DNA from: Leuconostoc mesenteroides subsp. mesenteroides ATCC 8293
GTDB taxonomy: Bacteria > Bacillota > Bacilli > Lactobacillales > Lactobacillaceae
NCBI RefSeq assembly: GCF_000014445.1
Contig: NC_008531.1
Coordinates: 341,001-405,000 of the forward strand
Direction: 5' to 3'
DNA: 64,000 bases
Part shown: in pieces, positions 29,655 through 38,191 of the stretch
Layout of the letters: every line of letters starts with the position of its first letter
Numbering within the stretch: the first letter of the stretch is position 1
Notes under the pieces: generated by a model
Told to the model about the DNA's origin: nothing
The model's input: only the letters and a program-made list of their open reading frames with translations
Databases searched by the model: none
Translations under genes and position numbers: made by a program

Positions 29655-29683
29655 ATAATATCAAGTTTTTAAGTAGTCGTCAA
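29655..29683 (-). promoter_or_regulatory. Promoter of tRNA-Glu
   Basis: On the minus strand TTGACG (29678-29683), 17 bp, TATTAT (29655-29660). Confidence 0.7.
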
Positions 29684-29783
29684 GTTATTTATAAGTATTT
29701 TTGGACAAGTAATTATTATCATTTCAGTTTAAGCACTTGTCTTCTTTGGATATCAATGCTAGACTATTCTATGTGAAATTTAG

Positions 29784-29887
29784 CTGATATAGTATCGAAT
29801 AATGGTCGATTGTTTCTAGCCAGCACCCATGCTGGAACTATCATAAACATGTTATTTAATTGATAGCCACTCGTGCGTCAATTTTTT
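29784..29887 (+). promoter_or_regulatory. Purine-riboswitch-like leader with terminator, upstream of NCS2 permease
   Basis: P1 TGATA (29785-29789)/TATCA (29839-29843). P2 ATCGA (29794-29798)/TCGAT (29806-29810) closes loop ATAATGG, ending in the GG of the kissing loop. The joining segment TGTTTCTA (29811-29818) matches the conserved UUUCUA core. P3 CCAGC (29820-29824)/GCTGG (29831-29835) has a short C-rich loop. The base at the ligand-specificity position before the P1 3' strand is C (29838), as in guanine-type switches. Downstream AATTGA (29858-29863)/TCAATT (29878-29883) plus T run is a terminator. CTATCA (29838-29843) can instead pair with TGATAG (29861-29866) as antiterminator, so ligand would turn the gene off. 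L3 is shorter than usual. Confidence 0.72.
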
Positions 29888-29950
29888 ATTTTCCATTGAT
29901 GTATTCATACAAATAGGCTGATGAGTTACATAATTGTATAGGAGAGAATA

Positions 29951-31399
29951 ATGGAAAAATTATTTCAATTGAAAGAAAATAAAACTACTGTCCGTCGTGA
30001 AATCATTGCTGGGATTACGACATTTGTATCAATGGCCTATATTTTCTTTTTGAACCCTCAAATTCTAGGGCAAGCTGGTGTGCCAACACAAGCCGTATTT
30101 TTAGCGGCTATTCTAGTAGCAGTTTTTGGTACATTGTTTATGGGCTTGTTTGCTAATGTACCGTTTGCTTTGGCACCAGGTATCGGCATGCAAGCATACT
30201 TCACGTATACTATCGTGTTTGGCTTCGGATTTACCTGGCAGCAAGCATTGGCTATCGTATTTTTAGTTGGTGTAGTGGATATTGTCATTACGTTGACACA
30301 TGGTCGCCGTGCAATTGTTAAGGGTATTCCAACTGAATTAAAAGCGGCTATTGGTGGTGGAATTGGGTTGTTCGTTACTTATATAGGGTTGAAAAACGCC
30401 GGTTTTATCAATTTTATTGTTGATCCTAGCAATATTATGACGCTAAATGGCAAACCGTTCACTGGAGAAGTACATGGTGCGGTAAATAGCATCTTGGCCA
30501 ATGGTGGTGTAACACCAGAATTGACTAAATTCAACAACGCTAGTACCTTATTAGCATTAATTGGTTTTGTTATTTTGGTTGTGTTGGTGATGCGAAAGGT
30601 GCCTGGCGCATTCCTTATATCATTGATAGTGACCACATTAATCGGTATTCCAATGGGTGTTACGAATACGCATATTGGGGCTGGAACCTCAGTTAGCCAT
30701 GCCTTCGGTGAATTGGGGCAGGTGTTTGGTCAATCATTAGGTGCTCAAGGATTGGGCAGCTTATTTAATAACTGGCATCATGCGTCATTAGCGTTAGTTA
30801 CGATTTTTGCTATGGGCCTAACCGGATTATTTGACGCTATTGGCACATTAATTGGTATCGGTAATCAAACGGGCATTTTTTCAAAGGAAGATCAGAAGTC
30901 ATTTGAGTCTAGTAATGGCTTTAACTCTAAAATGGATCGTGCGCTAGTTGTTGATACATTTACAACAGCATTTGCTGGTATTGTTGGTACATCAAATACG
31001 ACAACCTTCATTGAATCAGCATCAGGGGTTGCAGCCGGAGCAAGAACAGGCTTGGCCAATGTCGTAACAGCTGCAGGATTTGCCTTAATGATCTTATTTG
31101 CTCCTTTGGTTGGTGTTGTGCCAACAGCAGCTACATCTCCACTACTTATTTTGGTGGGTATTATGATGATGGGCGAATTTAAGAAAATTTCATGGGAATC
31201 ATTAGAAGTTGCGTTACCTGCTTTCTTTACTTCTGTGTTTATGGCCTTTAGTTATTCAATTTCTTATGGTATCGCTGCTGGTTTTATTTTCTTTATTATC
31301 GTGAAATTTGCTTTAGGAAAGTTTAAGGAAGTCTCACCAGTGTTATTAATCGTATCTGCATTCTTCTTGCTTAACTTTGCTGTACTTGCATTTATGTAA
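29951..31399 (+). CDS. NCS2 family purine permease (guanine/hypoxanthine type, AzgA-like)
   Basis: A 482-residue transporter with about 12-14 membrane segments from the AzgA-like branch of the NCS2 family (PbuG/PbuO in Bacillus). It starts MEKLFQLKENKTTVRREIIAGITTFVSMAYI, with conserved VPFALAPGIGMQAYF and, near residue 345, GTSNTTTFIESASGVAAGARTG. It imports hypoxanthine, guanine or adenine with protons. The guanine-type riboswitch-like leader favours guanine/hypoxanthine, and hpt in the same window could trap the product. Start ATG 29951 has GGAGAG upstream. It is monocistronic, ended by a hairpin at 31443-31470. Confidence 0.92.
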   Translation: MEKLFQLKENKTTVRREIIAGITTFVSMAYIFFLNPQILGQAGVPTQAVFLAAILVAVFGTLFMGLFANVPFALAPGIGMQAYFTYTIVFGFGFTWQQALAIVFLVGVVDIVITLTHGRRAIVKGIPTELKAAIGGGIGLFVTYIGLKNAGFINFIVDPSNIMTLNGKPFTGEVHGAVNSILANGGVTPELTKFNNASTLLALIGFVILVVLVMRKVPGAFLISLIVTTLIGIPMGVTNTHIGAGTSVSHAFGELGQVFGQSLGAQGLGSLFNNWHHASLALVTIFAMGLTGLFDAIGTLIGIGNQTGIFSKEDQKSFESSNGFNSKMDRALVVDTFTTAFAGIVGTSNTTTFIESASGVAAGARTGLANVVTAAGFALMILFAPLVGVVPTAATSPLLILVGIMMMGEFKKISWESLEVALPAFFTSVFMAFSYSISYGIAAGFIFFIIVKFALGKFKEVSPVLLIVSAFFLLNFAVLAFM

Positions 31400-31442
31400 T
31401 GTCAGTGAATTATATTAACAGGTATTTTCATTACTTGTATTC

Positions 31443-31470
31443 AACCGCTTATCACAAAAGCGGTTTTTTT
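31443..31470 (+). terminator. Terminator after purine permease
   Basis: AACCGCTT / AAGCGGTT with a T run of seven. Confidence 0.88.
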
Positions 31471-31518
31471 ATGTCCTCAATTGCTACAATAAAGCCAATA
31501 TTAGAAGGGTGATAATAT

Positions 31519-32319
31519 ATGTTAAACATAAAAAATTTGAGTGTATCTTATGGAAGAAAAGTTGCCTTAACGGTGCCAAAACTATCCATCAATAAGGGTG
31601 AGATTATAGGAGTAATGGGTAAATCCGGCTCAGGGAAATCGACGTTAGTTAATAGCTGTCTCGGGTTAATTCCTTTTAAGGGTCAGGTGAGAATTGATAC
31701 CGATGATGTTGGCATCTTAATGCAGGAACAGCACTACGTTGATACGATGACAAATCAAAAAATGATAGAAGGCATGCTGAACACGCGTATTAAGCGAGAT
31801 AAAAAATTAACTGAGTTAATTGATTTTTTTGATTTTAGTGACCAACTATCACTTCATTTTAAAAACTTATCTGGTGGACAAAAACAACGAATGAGCTTGA
31901 TTATGGTACTTTATCAAGAACCAGAATTACTATTTTTGGATGAAATGACGACGGGACTTGATTTTGAAAGTCGGCAAGCACTAATTAGTCAATTGAAAAT
32001 CTATTTTAAGCAACACCAGACGACTGTTCTGATGGTCACGCACTACGCACAAGAAATTGAAGCGTTAGCTGATAAACTTCTAGTTATTCATGATGGACAA
32101 GTAAAAGCTTTTGATGAACCCAAAAATTTGTTTAAGCAGTATATAGGTTATTCTGCTTTTATAGTAGACAATCATACTGAAAAAAGCATCAAAGTCCAAC
32201 AACCAGAAGATGAATACAAGGTCGCACGTCGACTGATTGATGATGGGGATGACTTTAGGCGGACACAGAGCGATATTGAATTAGTTTATACGGAAGTTAT
32301 GAAGGGGCAGCGGGCATGA
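31519..32319 (+). CDS. ABC transporter ATP-binding protein
   Basis: A 266-residue ATPase with Walker A GKSGSGKST (~34-42), Q-loop VGILMQEQ, signature LSGGQKQR (~120), Walker B LLFLDEMTTGLD and H-loop VTHYAQE. The last ~60 residues, after HDGQVKAFDEPKN, form an unassigned charged tail. It overlaps the downstream permease by 4 bp (ATGA). With that permease it makes an ABC-2-type exporter whose substrate is unknown. The operon continues into a LytTR regulator and a DUF3021 membrane protein, suggesting that the regulator controls this transporter. Confidence 0.9.
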   Translation: MLNIKNLSVSYGRKVALTVPKLSINKGEIIGVMGKSGSGKSTLVNSCLGLIPFKGQVRIDTDDVGILMQEQHYVDTMTNQKMIEGMLNTRIKRDKKLTELIDFFDFSDQLSLHFKNLSGGQKQRMSLIMVLYQEPELLFLDEMTTGLDFESRQALISQLKIYFKQHQTTVLMVTHYAQEIEALADKLLVIHDGQVKAFDEPKNLFKQYIGYSAFIVDNHTEKSIKVQQPEDEYKVARRLIDDGDDFRRTQSDIELVYTEVMKGQRA

Positions 32320-33044
32320 TTAAAAAAAGGAAGTTAGTCTTTGAATTTCAAAATTTATTAGGCAATATCATTACATTATTTTTTGGGTTTGCGTTTGCAC
32401 CAATGATGGCATTAGTGTTTGGCAATAGCTATGCTAACGTACCGCAAGCTTTGAACCAACTTTACCTGGGCTTTTTTTGTACGATACCGCTTTCGATGGT
32501 ATTTGTTGGTTTTAGTTCATTATTTTCACAAGAAGTCGAGCAAGGTTTTACATTGCGTGCCGAACTTTTCGGTTATTCGCGCGTTTCGCAAGCCTTACAC
32601 AAATTTATGGCACTAACAGTGTTTGTTCTATTATCAAGCATCATCTACTCGTGGATTTTTCTATCACATTTTAATTTGCCTCTGCCAAATGCAGTAATCA
32701 TCGGTCAAATGGCAATATTTCAAATATTAAATACAGCAGTATATTTCATCATTGTTTTTATCCTGACAACGATTTTGAAGAAATTTTCTCGTGTCTATGG
32801 TATTTCCATGATTAGCTATTTTGCTATCATGATTATTTCAGGAATCATGGGTAATATGGATGTCGGTAAGTTAGGAGATTATTTGCCAATCAAATTATTT
32901 GTCACCAATTATACCAATCATCTTAATGACACTGATTATATATCTGGTAAAATAGGTCTATATCTACTTATTTTATTAGGTATTCTGGGTGTGATTTTGA
33001 AAGTGATTGTGAGAAATAAAAATGGAAATAAACATCAATATTGA
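32316..33044 (+). CDS. ABC-2 type transporter permease
   Basis: A 242-residue membrane protein with six predicted hydrophobic segments (about residues 12-38, 50-66, 93-112, 125-150, 160-180, 215-235). The start ATG 32316 overlaps the stop of the ATPase gene. Weak conservation is usual for ABC-2 permeases; the assignment rests on topology and coupling to the ATPase. The polar stretch SQEVEQGFTLRAELFGYSRVSQALHKF between segments 2 and 3 is the likely coupling helix region. Its 3' end overlaps the LytTR gene by 23 bp. Confidence 0.82.
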   Translation: MIKKRKLVFEFQNLLGNIITLFFGFAFAPMMALVFGNSYANVPQALNQLYLGFFCTIPLSMVFVGFSSLFSQEVEQGFTLRAELFGYSRVSQALHKFMALTVFVLLSSIIYSWIFLSHFNLPLPNAVIIGQMAIFQILNTAVYFIIVFILTTILKKFSRVYGISMISYFAIMIISGIMGNMDVGKLGDYLPIKLFVTNYTNHLNDTDYISGKIGLYLLILLGILGVILKVIVRNKNGNKHQY

Positions 33045-33489
33045 TGATAAATTGAAAGATGTTCAAGTTGTTATTTCAGGTAGTGATATTGAGCAATTAG
33101 CAGATATTGCGCAGTATCTTAAATCTAGAAACACACCTTCACGACAGCTTGCTATCAAAACAGCTGACAATATTCGTGTTGTAGATAAAGAAGATATTAT
33201 TTTAGTTGAAAGTTATGGAAATGATTTAACTTTTACACTCAAAAATAATCACAAAATCACAACTAGAAAAACGTTAAAAAGGTTTTTGGAAGAAAACCAA
33301 AAATCTGATTTCGTGCAAATTTCCAAATCAGAAGTAATGAACTTATCTTATTTGTCGAAGATGGAATCTGCGTTTTCCGGTAATTATTACGCTTTTTTGA
33401 CCAACCAGGCTCGAGTAACCGTATCTAGACGGTTTATCAAAGGTATTCTAAAAAGATTAGAAGGGAACGCAGAAGATGAAGCATTTTAA
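33022..33489 (+). CDS. LytTR-domain DNA-binding regulator
   Basis: A 155-residue protein with a C-terminal LytTR DNA-binding domain (~50-145; DIILVESYGNDLTFTLKNNHKITTRKTLKRFLEE and FVQISKSEVMNLSYLSKM) but no receiver domain. Such stand-alone LytTR proteins paired with a small membrane inhibitor make up LytTR regulatory systems, for example HdrRM and BrsRM of Streptococcus mutans. Here it sits between an ABC transporter and a DUF3021 membrane protein, overlapping both. A cognate binding repeat near 31400-31518 was sought but not clearly seen. Confidence 0.88.
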   Translation: MEININIDDKLKDVQVVISGSDIEQLADIAQYLKSRNTPSRQLAIKTADNIRVVDKEDIILVESYGNDLTFTLKNNHKITTRKTLKRFLEENQKSDFVQISKSEVMNLSYLSKMESAFSGNYYAFLTNQARVTVSRRFIKGILKRLEGNAEDEAF

Positions 33490-33886
33490 AGAGGCAATTG
33501 TATATCTATTAGTTGGCATTGGCGTTGGATCATTTATCTCTCTATTATCGTTTACCTTAAATCATGCAACACCATCGATGAAGCAATTTGGTCTGTTAAT
33601 GACCATGAGCGCAATTATGGGCTTATTATCTCTCATATTTGAGTATGACAAGATAACGTTTATTACACAGCTCATTAGCCATTTCATTTTGGAGATATTG
33701 ACATATGGATTTTTCATTTGGTTAACGTTTGGAAGTGCAGTGATTACGTTTACTAATATACCAACATTTGTGATTACTTATGTCATTATTTTTATCTATT
33801 TTAGGAAACAAGGCAGAGATAATGCGCGCCGTATTAATGAGCAATTGCAAAAAAATAAGCCGAAAAAAAGTGATTCAACAAATTAA
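33476..33886 (+). CDS. DUF3021 family membrane protein, probable LytTR partner
   Basis: A 136-residue protein with four predicted membrane segments (about residues 7-27, 38-56, 66-90, 93-112) and a charged, Lys-rich C-terminus. DUF3021 proteins are encoded next to LytTR regulators across lactic acid bacteria and are thought to hold the regulator inactive at the membrane. The start ATG 33476 overlaps the LytTR stop by 14 bp, consistent with fixed stoichiometry. The signal sensed is unknown. Confidence 0.82.
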   Translation: MKHFKEAIVYLLVGIGVGSFISLLSFTLNHATPSMKQFGLLMTMSAIMGLLSLIFEYDKITFITQLISHFILEILTYGFFIWLTFGSAVITFTNIPTFVITYVIIFIYFRKQGRDNARRINEQLQKNKPKKSDSTN

Positions 33887-34019
33887 TGCGATGTTGAATT
33901 GCTTTTTATATTGGTTATACATTCATGGTTTAATTTTCTAGTTGACCGTCTTCGCGGATTAACTTGTAATCTGTTAAAATAGAATAGGTCAACTTTAAGA
34001 AAGATTAAAAATATTCCTT

Positions 34020-36110
34020 ATGCCAAACTACCTTATTTTAACTGAAAAACCTTCAGCGGCAGCCAATTTTACGAAAGCGCTTGGTGGAAAAACAGGAGTT
34101 TTTAGTGATTTTACATATAAAATTACGAATTTACGTGGTCATGTTATGACCTTAAAAGATCCTGAAGAGATGGTGGCTGAAGATTTAAAAAAGCAATATA
34201 AATCTTGGTTGGTGAAACATTTACCATGGAATTTAGAAGATTTTTCTTGGGCACGGACTTATATTCGCCAACGTAATATTCGTACAGGAAAGATTGAATC
34301 AACCAAAAAACTTATTGATGAATTGAAAAAGGAGTCCAAATCAGGGTACGATGCGATTGTAATCGCAACTGATACAGATCCTTCCGGAGAAGGGGAACTA
34401 CTCGCTTGGGAAGCATTAGACGCAATTGGCTGGCGTGGACAGGTATTACGGGCTAATTTTATGGATGAGTCAGTGTCCGGCATTCAAAAAGCCATGCACC
34501 AATTACGAAATGTTTCCGATAAAATGGCGGATGGGGAGTATGTAAAGGGTGAAAGTCGTAACCGCTGGGATTTTGCGTCTATGCAACTTACGCGAATTGC
34601 AACTACCGCCGCTAAAAAAGAAGGATTTAAAGTGGTCGCGCGTGAAGGTCGGTTGAAATCTGTTATTGTTTGGCGTATTTATCAACAACTTGCAGCTATT
34701 AAAAATTATATTAAAACGCCATATTTTGAAGTGAAGTTTAAAGATCCAGCGGGGCATATTTTTGGACGAGTGACACCGCAGGGAGAGGTAATTCCTTGGC
34801 GTTTTGCAACAAAAGAACAAGCAAAAGTCGATTTTAACAATTATCATGAAACTGAAGTTATTAATGAAAAACACCAAACACGTACACAAGCACCCGGTAA
34901 GCTGTTAGATTTAGCAGGATTGGCTTCTATATTGGCACCTCGTGGGTTTTCTTCCAAAGAAGTATTAAGTACCTATCAAAAAATGTATGAAGCACAGATC
35001 GTGTCTTATCCGCGTACAGAGGATAAGACAGTGACGCCGGAACAATTTAATGAGTTATTGCCGTTGATTGATCAAATTGCAGGCGTCGTTGGTGTTGATA
35101 AGAATTTACTAACACACCGTTCACCACGAAAAACACATGTTAAGTCACAAGGGGCACACGGTGCCAATCGTCCTGGTGAGAATGTGCCACAAACTACGCA
35201 ATCTTTAGCAAAATTTGGCTCTAGTGGACCAGCGATTTATGAAGTTTTGGCTAAAAACTACTTAGCGATGTTAGCAGAAGATTACGTTTATGACCATGTT
35301 ACGGCTAATTTGAAAGATTATCCGGAATTCAAGACAGCCTTCAACATCCCAATTAAGCTAAACTTTAAGTTAGTCTATGATTCACAAAAAGCTATTAAGG
35401 TTGAAGAAGGTGAAGAAGAGGAGTCAATTAGTGGCCAATTAGGTCCGCAAGCAATGCCATATTTACATGAAGGTGCGAATCCAAAGCCACAGGTACCGAC
35501 GACCAAATGGATTATGGCGTTTTTAGAAAAGCATAACGTTGGAACTGGTGCGACGCGCGTATCAACACTATCTGAAATGTCTCGTGGCACCAAAGCCATG
35601 TTAACTGAAAAGCGTGGTAAATTAGGTTTGACGGAAACTGGAAATGTATCTGCAATCATGGTAAAAGATACTTGGATTGCTTCACCAAAAATCACAAAGC
35701 GTTTATTCGAAATGATGGACCAAGTCGGCCGATTTGAAATGACGATGGTTCAAGTACTGGATTCAGCGACAAAAGTAGTTGAACACGATATGCCGATTAT
35801 GTTAGACAATGCGCAGACACTTGAAACATTGCTTGGTAAGCCCAAACCAAGTATAAAAAAGCCACGTAAAACATCTGAAAAAATGACCGGTATCTGGCAA
35901 GGACAGGAAATTACCTTTGCTCGCGAATGGAGTGGGCACGTTTTTACAGATGAAGAACTGCAAAAGCTACTGACTGGATCAGAAGTCAGCTTTCCAGCTA
36001 AGTCTAAACGTGGCAAATCATACACGGCTGTTGGAAAAATGGCGAAACAAACTTTTAAGGGGAATACTTTTTATGGTTTTAAGTTGAACCCAAAAACAAA
36101 AAAAGCATAG
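34020..36110 (+). CDS. topB: DNA topoisomerase III
   Basis: Type IA topoisomerase that resolves catenanes and recombination intermediates. The 696-residue protein has an N-terminal TOPRIM fold (MPNYLILTEKPSAAANFTKAL; acidic DTDPSGEGELLAWE at ~115) and the active-site Tyr in VSYPRTEDK (~residue 335). The C-terminus includes a repeat-type domain (TGIWQGQEITFAREWSGHVFTDEEL...) without zinc cysteines, as in Firmicutes TopB. Start ATG 34020 has only a weak purine-rich site upstream. It stands alone and ends in a bidirectional terminator. Confidence 0.93.
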   Translation: MPNYLILTEKPSAAANFTKALGGKTGVFSDFTYKITNLRGHVMTLKDPEEMVAEDLKKQYKSWLVKHLPWNLEDFSWARTYIRQRNIRTGKIESTKKLIDELKKESKSGYDAIVIATDTDPSGEGELLAWEALDAIGWRGQVLRANFMDESVSGIQKAMHQLRNVSDKMADGEYVKGESRNRWDFASMQLTRIATTAAKKEGFKVVAREGRLKSVIVWRIYQQLAAIKNYIKTPYFEVKFKDPAGHIFGRVTPQGEVIPWRFATKEQAKVDFNNYHETEVINEKHQTRTQAPGKLLDLAGLASILAPRGFSSKEVLSTYQKMYEAQIVSYPRTEDKTVTPEQFNELLPLIDQIAGVVGVDKNLLTHRSPRKTHVKSQGAHGANRPGENVPQTTQSLAKFGSSGPAIYEVLAKNYLAMLAEDYVYDHVTANLKDYPEFKTAFNIPIKLNFKLVYDSQKAIKVEEGEEEESISGQLGPQAMPYLHEGANPKPQVPTTKWIMAFLEKHNVGTGATRVSTLSEMSRGTKAMLTEKRGKLGLTETGNVSAIMVKDTWIASPKITKRLFEMMDQVGRFEMTMVQVLDSATKVVEHDMPIMLDNAQTLETLLGKPKPSIKKPRKTSEKMTGIWQGQEITFAREWSGHVFTDEELQKLLTGSEVSFPAKSKRGKSYTAVGKMAKQTFKGNTFYGFKLNPKTKKA

Positions 36111-36136
36111 TCAACATAGGGTTGATTATGCTTTTT
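36098..36136. terminator. Bidirectional terminator between topB and MFS gene
   Basis: AAAAAGCATAGTCAAC / GTTGATTATGCTTTTTT with a 5-nt loop. The left arm contains the topB stop codon. Confidence 0.88.
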
Positions 36137-36142
36137 TGTTTA

Positions 36143-37969
36143 TTAATGTGTTTTCTTTTGACGTTTATCTGACAACAAAGCGATAGGAGAGCAAAGTAGT
36201 AATAAGAAAGCACATATGACATAGGTTTTACTGAATGCATGGCTTAGGGATGTATTTTTTTCCTTTTTAATTTCTGATAAAGTACTTTTCAATTCATCCC
36301 TTTGAGCCAGCAATTTAATGGCTTCTAATATGTTTTTTTGACCATTTAGTAAAGTTAAGGTACCATCAGATAGCGCAATAATACTGTTGTTTAACACTTT
36401 ATTTGTTGTGGTTGTGCCCGCTAATTTTTGTAAAGAATCATTGATTTTTTGATTTCCCTCACTAATTTTAAATGTGGCATCATATAGCTTTCGGTAGTCT
36501 GTGCCTTTTTTAGGTCGGGGCAGGTTATTTTTGTTTAAAGCAGCATGCTTTAATTGTTTAGTAAATTGTTTTTGTCGCGACGTATAGTTGACATTTTTTT
36601 GATCATTGCTTGAAAAAATCTGCCTGATTCCGGATTCTGCAGTATTTTTAACATTTGGAGATAAGTTTTTTCGATTGATTATGGCTACGGAATGATTTTG
36701 TATATGAGACTTGGCTGTTGATATATTAGTATTGAGGACAGTAACTAATACGGCAATTCCCAGACAAGTACCAATTTGGCGGGAAGCATTCGTAATACCA
36801 GAGCCAATGCCAGTTTTTGATTTTGGTAAGTGCCTGACGGAAGAAACAAAAGAAACCGTAGAGAAACCGAATCCTGAACCGATAATAATCGAGAAAACAA
36901 TCATTACTCTTTTTGGTGTTGTTGTAGTTATAAATGAGAATAATAGTAGGCTACCAGCTATAAGTAGCATACCAATCAAGTTTACAGGGATAGCACTGAT
37001 TCTATCAGATAAACGTGTAGCTAGGGGCATTGTCACAGCAATAGCTAACGAAACGGGTATAATCATTAAAGCAGCATGCAAAGCATCATAGTTGAGTACA
37101 TTTTGTAGATAATAATTAAAAATAACAGCTGGGGCGACTAGCGCAAATCCAGTCGCGAAATAAATAATACAAGATGAAGTGAATGTTTTTTCACGAAAAA
37201 GATTAAGTTCGACAATGGGTGAACTAACTTTTAGTTCTATCAGAATAAACGTGATTAACCCGATTATGCCAGCTAAAAAGCTTGACAAAATAAGCGTTGA
37301 TGTCCAACCGTACTCACGGCCTTCAAGTAAACCAAAAGTAATTCCTGTTAATGATATGGTTAAAAAAAGCATGCCAGAAATATCGAAATGACCAACAAGT
37401 GTTTCATCAAAAGACTCTTTTGTAAAGAGCAGTACTAGTAGTAGAGATATTAGGCCAATCGGTACATTAAGGCCAAATATCCAGTGCCAAGACATATATT
37501 CCAAAATAAAGCCACCAGCAGCAGGGCCACCAGCTGCCGCAAGGGCAGTAATGGCACCTACAATTGCCGCAATTTTTGACATGTGTTGTTTACCAAAGAG
37601 TTCAACGCCCATGGGCAATACCAGTGGTGTAATTATTGCGCCACCCAATCCTTGAAAAGATCTAAAAACTAAAAGATACATGAGTGAGGGGGCAAACATG
37701 CAAGCTGCCGAAGATCCTGCGAAAAGAAGTAAACCAATAATCATGAGTTTTTTTCGACCAAATTTGTCGCCTAATTTTGTCGCTGTAATCATAAAAACGG
37801 CTAAGGCAAGCGTGTAGGTAGTAGCAACCCAACTAACTCCTGCCAAATTAGTATTGAATGTCGTCATTAGTTTTGGTAAAGCAATATTGACTATGGTGCT
37901 GTCTAATGTCCCCATAAACATGGCGATTGTCAGACCAATGAATCCCAAACGTTTTGTTGATTTAATCAT
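36143..37969 (-). CDS. MFS drug exporter (DHA2/EmrB-QacA type) with a large late extracellular loop
   Basis: A 608-residue proton antiporter, probably 14 membrane segments, with the MFS motif A variant KLGDKFGRKKLM after TM2 and TM1 motif MGTLDSTIVNIALPKL. Family members are usually ~450-500 residues. The extra length is a ~165-residue hydrophilic, Lys/Asn/Ser-rich region (about 415-580) between the penultimate and last membrane segments, which topology places outside the cell. Start ATG 37969 has AGGAGA upstream. A TetR gene is transcribed divergently and likely represses it. Substrates are unknown. Confidence 0.87.
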   Translation of the reverse strand: MIKSTKRLGFIGLTIAMFMGTLDSTIVNIALPKLMTTFNTNLAGVSWVATTYTLALAVFMITATKLGDKFGRKKLMIIGLLLFAGSSAACMFAPSLMYLLVFRSFQGLGGAIITPLVLPMGVELFGKQHMSKIAAIVGAITALAAAGGPAAGGFILEYMSWHWIFGLNVPIGLISLLLVLLFTKESFDETLVGHFDISGMLFLTISLTGITFGLLEGREYGWTSTLILSSFLAGIIGLITFILIELKVSSPIVELNLFREKTFTSSCIIYFATGFALVAPAVIFNYYLQNVLNYDALHAALMIIPVSLAIAVTMPLATRLSDRISAIPVNLIGMLLIAGSLLLFSFITTTTPKRVMIVFSIIIGSGFGFSTVSFVSSVRHLPKSKTGIGSGITNASRQIGTCLGIAVLVTVLNTNISTAKSHIQNHSVAIINRKNLSPNVKNTAESGIRQIFSSNDQKNVNYTSRQKQFTKQLKHAALNKNNLPRPKKGTDYRKLYDATFKISEGNQKINDSLQKLAGTTTTNKVLNNSIIALSDGTLTLLNGQKNILEAIKLLAQRDELKSTLSEIKKEKNTSLSHAFSKTYVICAFLLLLCSPIALLSDKRQKKTH

Positions 37970-38034
37970 CTTAAAATTCTCCTACTATTTTTATTCACCT
38001 TGTTTTCTCCTTTTTGTGCATCGTTATAAAAGTG

Positions 38035-38084
38035 TACAATTGTAGTGACGCTTGACACAGAAGTGTATTCATGTCACAATTGTG
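38035..38084. promoter_or_regulatory. Paired palindromes in the MFS/TetR intergenic region
   Basis: TACAATTGTA (38035-38044) and CACAATTGTG (38075-38084) share the core ACAATTGT; the cores are exactly 40 bp apart, close to four helical turns. They lie upstream of the minus-strand MFS gene and are candidate operators for the divergent TetR regulator. Confidence 0.45.
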
Positions 38085-38139
38085 CCAACAACATATAGTA
38101 TAGGCTTAAAAAAATGAAATAGAAGCGCTGAAATAAAAT

Positions 38140-38153
38140 TGTAACTAGTTACA
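38140..38153. promoter_or_regulatory. 14-bp palindrome upstream of the TetR gene
   Basis: TGTAACTAGTTACA is a perfect palindrome 39 bp before the TetR start codon. It is a second candidate operator type, possibly autoregulatory. Confidence 0.45.
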
Positions 38154-38191
38154 CAGATTAAAAGATTTGTGTCAAATATAGGAGGAACTTG

